A stretch of DNA of 64,000 bases from contig NZ_JHEH01000009.1 in the NCBI RefSeq assembly GCF_000715505.1, positions 1-64,000 on the forward strand, written 5' to 3'. The notes beneath the pieces are model-generated. The model did not search any database. It had not been told where the DNA came from and worked only from the letters and a program-made list of their open reading frames with translations. The stretch comes from Thioclava dalianensis. GTDB taxonomy: Bacteria > Pseudomonadota > Alphaproteobacteria > Rhodobacterales > Rhodobacteraceae. Positions 61,795 to 64,000 of this stretch are shown here, in pieces. The translations under genes were made by a program, and so were the position numbers. Every line of letters begins with the position of its first letter. Position 1 is the first letter of the stretch.

Positions 61795-62430
61795 GTGAGA
61801 AACTTCGAGCAGCGGCCCGATCTGAGTTATTTGACCAGTATTATCACGCATGAACAGTCGTTCTCGTCCGGTGCGACCGTGACGTGTTCGAGAGAATCAG
61901 CGGCGCTGTCACTGGTCTCCAAAGGCATCGGGCTGCGATATTGCCTGCTGGAGAACGGACGGCGCCAGATTGAGGGGCTGATCTATCCGGGCGACGTGCT
62001 GGGGCTTGGGGCAGGGCTGTCTTTCGCGCGCCAGAGCGTTGCCGAGGCCGCCACTCCGATGCGTCTGGGGCATCTCGATGCCGAGCGGATGGAAGATCGC
62101 CGCACGCGCGAGGACATGATGTGGCTGCTGGCCTATGAGAACGACCTGCTGGCGCAATGGCTGGCCACGACCGGTCAGCGCAATGCCATCGAGGGGATCT
62201 CGTGGTTCGTGCATCACGCCTATCAGCGCGCATTGCAGGCAGATTTGCTGACGCGCGGTGCGGCGCCGTTCCCATTTCCTCAGCAGGTCCTCGCCGATGC
62301 GCTGGGGCTCTCACTCGTTCACACCAACAAGACGCTAAGACGGCTGCGCGATCGCAAGCTGTTTCGGATCGAACGCGGCTTCGTCCATATCCCGTCGCTG
62401 CCACAATTGCGCGCGGTCGCAGGGCTTTGA
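61795..62430 (+). CDS. Crp/Fnr-family transcriptional regulator
   Basis: The 211-residue protein starts at GTG (MRNFEQRPDLSYL). The cNMP-like sensor domain contains SLVSKGIGLRYCLLENGRRQIEGLIYPGDVLGLG, and the winged helix again carries PQQVLADALGLSLVHTNKTLRRLRD. There are few Cys and no FNR-type cluster. It is a shorter sister of the preceding regulator. An 8-codon reading frame (MKKRLTAE) from 61772 ends with a stop overlapping this GTG (GTGA), which could couple translation. Confidence 0.82.
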   Translation: MRNFEQRPDLSYLTSIITHEQSFSSGATVTCSRESAALSLVSKGIGLRYCLLENGRRQIEGLIYPGDVLGLGAGLSFARQSVAEAATPMRLGHLDAERMEDRRTREDMMWLLAYENDLLAQWLATTGQRNAIEGISWFVHHAYQRALQADLLTRGAAPFPFPQQVLADALGLSLVHTNKTLRRLRDRKLFRIERGFVHIPSLPQLRAVAGL

Positions 62431-62805
62431 GCCCATGCCCTCGCCAGATATGACACGAGACTCGGAACCCGGGTCTCGCGTTTCACTATGTCAAAAGACA
62501 TCTTACGACCCGTCCGCCATCACGCGGCGTTCACGTGCTGTTCACAAGACAGAGAGAAGATGTGAAATCCCCTGTATTCTCGGCGCTCCTTACAAGGGGT
62601 CGTGACTGAATTTGTTGACATTTTTTCGTGCTGTCGCGATCACGTGATCGGATTTTTTCTGTCTTTTCATCGGGTTCCGGCGATAGCTGCGACAATTTGG
62701 CACTTTCGTTTGACCTCCAAGACGCTGCACTAGGTGGCGTCATATCGCGCGCGGGCCTTTTGGTCCCGTCGCGCAGCAGGATTGGGGATAGAAAGGTATT
62801 CCGTA
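62431..62805. promoter_or_regulatory. Promoter region of the cyo operon
   Basis: About 375 bases with no gene. TTGACA at 62615-62620 is a perfect -35 element; 16 bases downstream lies the 14-base perfect palindrome CGATCACGTGATCG (62637-62650), covering the place of a -10 box, as an operator would. No good -10 hexamer was seen at the expected spacing, so the promoter may need activation. Confidence 0.5.
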
Positions 62806-63759
62806 GTGTTTGAAAAAGTGTATCAGCGGTCTCGCCGCATGGCGCTTCCCGCGAGTTTCGCGGTTGCTGCCCTGTGGCTGTCGGGCTGCGCTGAAAACGG
62901 GGTCATGACGCCAAGCGGCCCGATCGCCGCGGCTGAAAAGTCGCATATGATCTGGTTCTTCCTGTGGATGCTTCCGGTGTGTCTGCCGATCCTGATCGGC
63001 CTGCCGTGGATCTGCATCAAGTATCGCCGCAAGGGTGGGAAGGGGGCATATCGCCCGAACTGGTCGCACTCGACGATGGCCGAGACGTTGATCTGGGGCG
63101 GCTCCACACTCACGGTTATCTTGCTCGGCGTTCTTATCTGGATCAACACGATCGGCGAAGATCCCTATAAGCATACCGGGGCGAACCCGATCAAAGTGCA
63201 GGTGGTCGGTTCCGAGTGGAAATGGATGTTCATTTATCCCGGCAAGATGGCCACGGTGAACAAGGTCGTTCTGCCGCAGCATACCCCGGTTGAGTTCGAC
63301 ATCACGGCTGCGGGCGCAATGCAGAGCTTCTGGATCCCGCGTCTGGCCGGTCAGATCTACGCAATGCCCGGTATGCAAACCAAAATGAACATGACGACCG
63401 GCGATCTGGCGAAGCTTGAAGGCTTTAACAGCCAGTTCAACGGTGCGGCCTTCCCGCTCGACAAGTTCGAAGTCGATGTCGTGAGCAAGCAGGATTACGA
63501 ATCCTTCCTGCAATCGCCGCGTCAGCCCTGGAACGACCTTCTGACCGAGTTCAAGAAAGTCGCGACCTGGAACGGACCGCAGATTTTTGATGCGCCGCCC
63601 AAAGGCTGGTGGGACAAGGCGTCGATGGACCCCTCGATGGTCACGAATGGCGGGGCTGCGATCCTCGACGACCACGACCCCGAGCAGAAATCGATCGATG
63701 AAGCCATCCACAGCGAGCTGCATCTTTCACAAAATAAACCCCAAGGGGATGCGCAATGA
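62806..63759 (+). CDS. cyoA: Cytochrome bo3-type ubiquinol oxidase subunit II
   Basis: The 317-residue membrane protein starts at GTG 62806 (GAAAGG nine bases upstream), giving a signal peptide with a positively charged start (VYQRSRR) and a lipobox LSGC at about residue 28. Two membrane segments follow (MIWFFLWMLPVCLPILIG and GSTLTVILLGVLIWI), then the periplasmic cupredoxin domain with MQSFWIPRLAGQIYAMPGMQTKMNMT. The Cu-A Cys-rich motif is absent, which separates it from cytochrome c oxidase subunit II. It receives ubiquinol and passes electrons to CyoB. It overlaps cyoB by ATGA. Confidence 0.93.
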   Translation: MFEKVYQRSRRMALPASFAVAALWLSGCAENGVMTPSGPIAAAEKSHMIWFFLWMLPVCLPILIGLPWICIKYRRKGGKGAYRPNWSHSTMAETLIWGGSTLTVILLGVLIWINTIGEDPYKHTGANPIKVQVVGSEWKWMFIYPGKMATVNKVVLPQHTPVEFDITAAGAMQSFWIPRLAGQIYAMPGMQTKMNMTTGDLAKLEGFNSQFNGAAFPLDKFEVDVVSKQDYESFLQSPRQPWNDLLTEFKKVATWNGPQIFDAPPKGWWDKASMDPSMVTNGGAAILDDHDPEQKSIDEAIHSELHLSQNKPQGDAQ

Positions 63760-64000
63760 GTATTCTTGGTAGTCTCAACTGGGACGATATCTTTATCGTT
63801 CCGTGGTTCAAGGAACCATCGACGTCGACGGCCATTGCGGCTGGCGCAGGCGGGATCGTCGTGCTTGGCGCGCTCGCAGTGCTGGTGCTGCTCACCGTCA
63901 AAGGCTGGTGGAAGCCGCTCTACAAAGAGTGGATCACCTCGCTCGACCACAAGAAAATCGGTGTGATCTACATCGTTCTGGCCGCGATCATGCTGATCCG
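63756..64000 (+). CDS. cyoB: Cytochrome bo3-type ubiquinol oxidase subunit I, N-terminal fragment (window edge)
   Basis: The first 81 residues are present: MSILGSLNWDDIFIVPWFKEP, a membrane segment (AAGAGGIVVLGALAVLVLLTV), then WWKPLYKEWITSLDHKKIGVIYIVLAAIML, the conserved start of the heme-copper core subunit. AAGGGG lies seven bases before the ATG. The heme and copper ligands lie outside the window. Confidence 0.93.
   Translation, partial: MSILGSLNWDDIFIVPWFKEPSTSTAIAAGAGGIVVLGALAVLVLLTVKGWWKPLYKEWITSLDHKKIGVIYIVLAAIMLI

Noticed and set aside
1-64000. tRNA, rRNA genes or CRISPR arrays
   Set aside because: All intergenic gaps were read for tRNA arm motifs and regularly spaced repeats; none was found.

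Overview
The window looks like chromosomal DNA of an alphaproteobacterium of the Rhodobacteraceae (Rhodobacter/Paracoccus/Thioclava-like; genus not resolvable). Reasons: high GC, an RpoH sigma factor with an intact RpoH box, the adjacent order rluD-DUF6476-ybeY-corC-lnt-metK, a SAM/SAH riboswitch (a class described from Rhodobacterales) in front of metK, ribosomal protein S1 and RNase E of the alphaproteobacterial type, and several small families typical of the group. No rRNA, tRNA or CRISPR array was seen.

Layout. Positions 1-5.7 kb are an AT-richer surface-polysaccharide island: the start of ugd, a sulfotransferase, a decayed IS3-family transposase, an unknown protein, and a glycosyltransferase-sulfotransferase fusion. 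From 5.7 to 9.0 kb lie kdsA, kpsE and kpsT (Kdo supply and capsule export, with no kpsM beside them). From 9.1 to 42.1 kb the genes are mostly housekeeping: a uracil-DNA glycosylase family protein and SseB; quinone oxidoreductase and a Gfo/Idh oxidoreductase; rluD-cls-rpoH; ybeY-corC-lnt-metK; queF; trmB; aroA-cmk; rpsA; ihfB-lapA-trpF; rne; ribH under an FMN riboswitch; a TusA-GNAT fusion; ccdA; mmsA with a divergent LysR regulator; a CBS protein; and coaD. From 42.1 to 48.7 kb are yfdX, two tandem GAPDH genes with a 47-residue membrane ORF between them, an isolated fliG, and purB. From 49.0 to 60.1 kb is an exopolysaccharide/exosortase locus: priming sugar transferase, metallophosphoesterase, GT4 glycosyltransferase, exosortase fused to an EpsI domain, TPR lipoprotein, AAA ATPase, Wzz-like chain-length protein and BY-kinase-like ATPase. 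From 60.1 to 64 kb are a lone receiver domain, two Crp/Fnr-family regulators and the start of a cyo quinol-oxidase operon.

How the parts work together. The left end (ugd, kps, kds, sulfotransferases) would build and export a capsule that may carry sulfate. The 49-60 kb locus would build a second polysaccharide by a chain-length/BY-kinase route, with an exosortase that normally sorts VPLPA- or PEP-CTERM-type proteins; no such substrate is visible here. The most notable regulatory elements read directly from the DNA are the SAM/SAH riboswitch of metK, the FMN riboswitch of ribH with a hairpin over the ribosome-binding site, a large inverted repeat upstream of the gap cluster whose half-site recurs before the second gap gene, a CtrA-like site in front of fliG, and a modular intergenic repeat present in two inverted copies. 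No wholly new multi-gene system was recognised. The least explained items are the glycosyltransferase-sulfotransferase fusion island, the TusA-GNAT fusion, the 47-residue ORF between the gap genes and the two-copy intergenic element.
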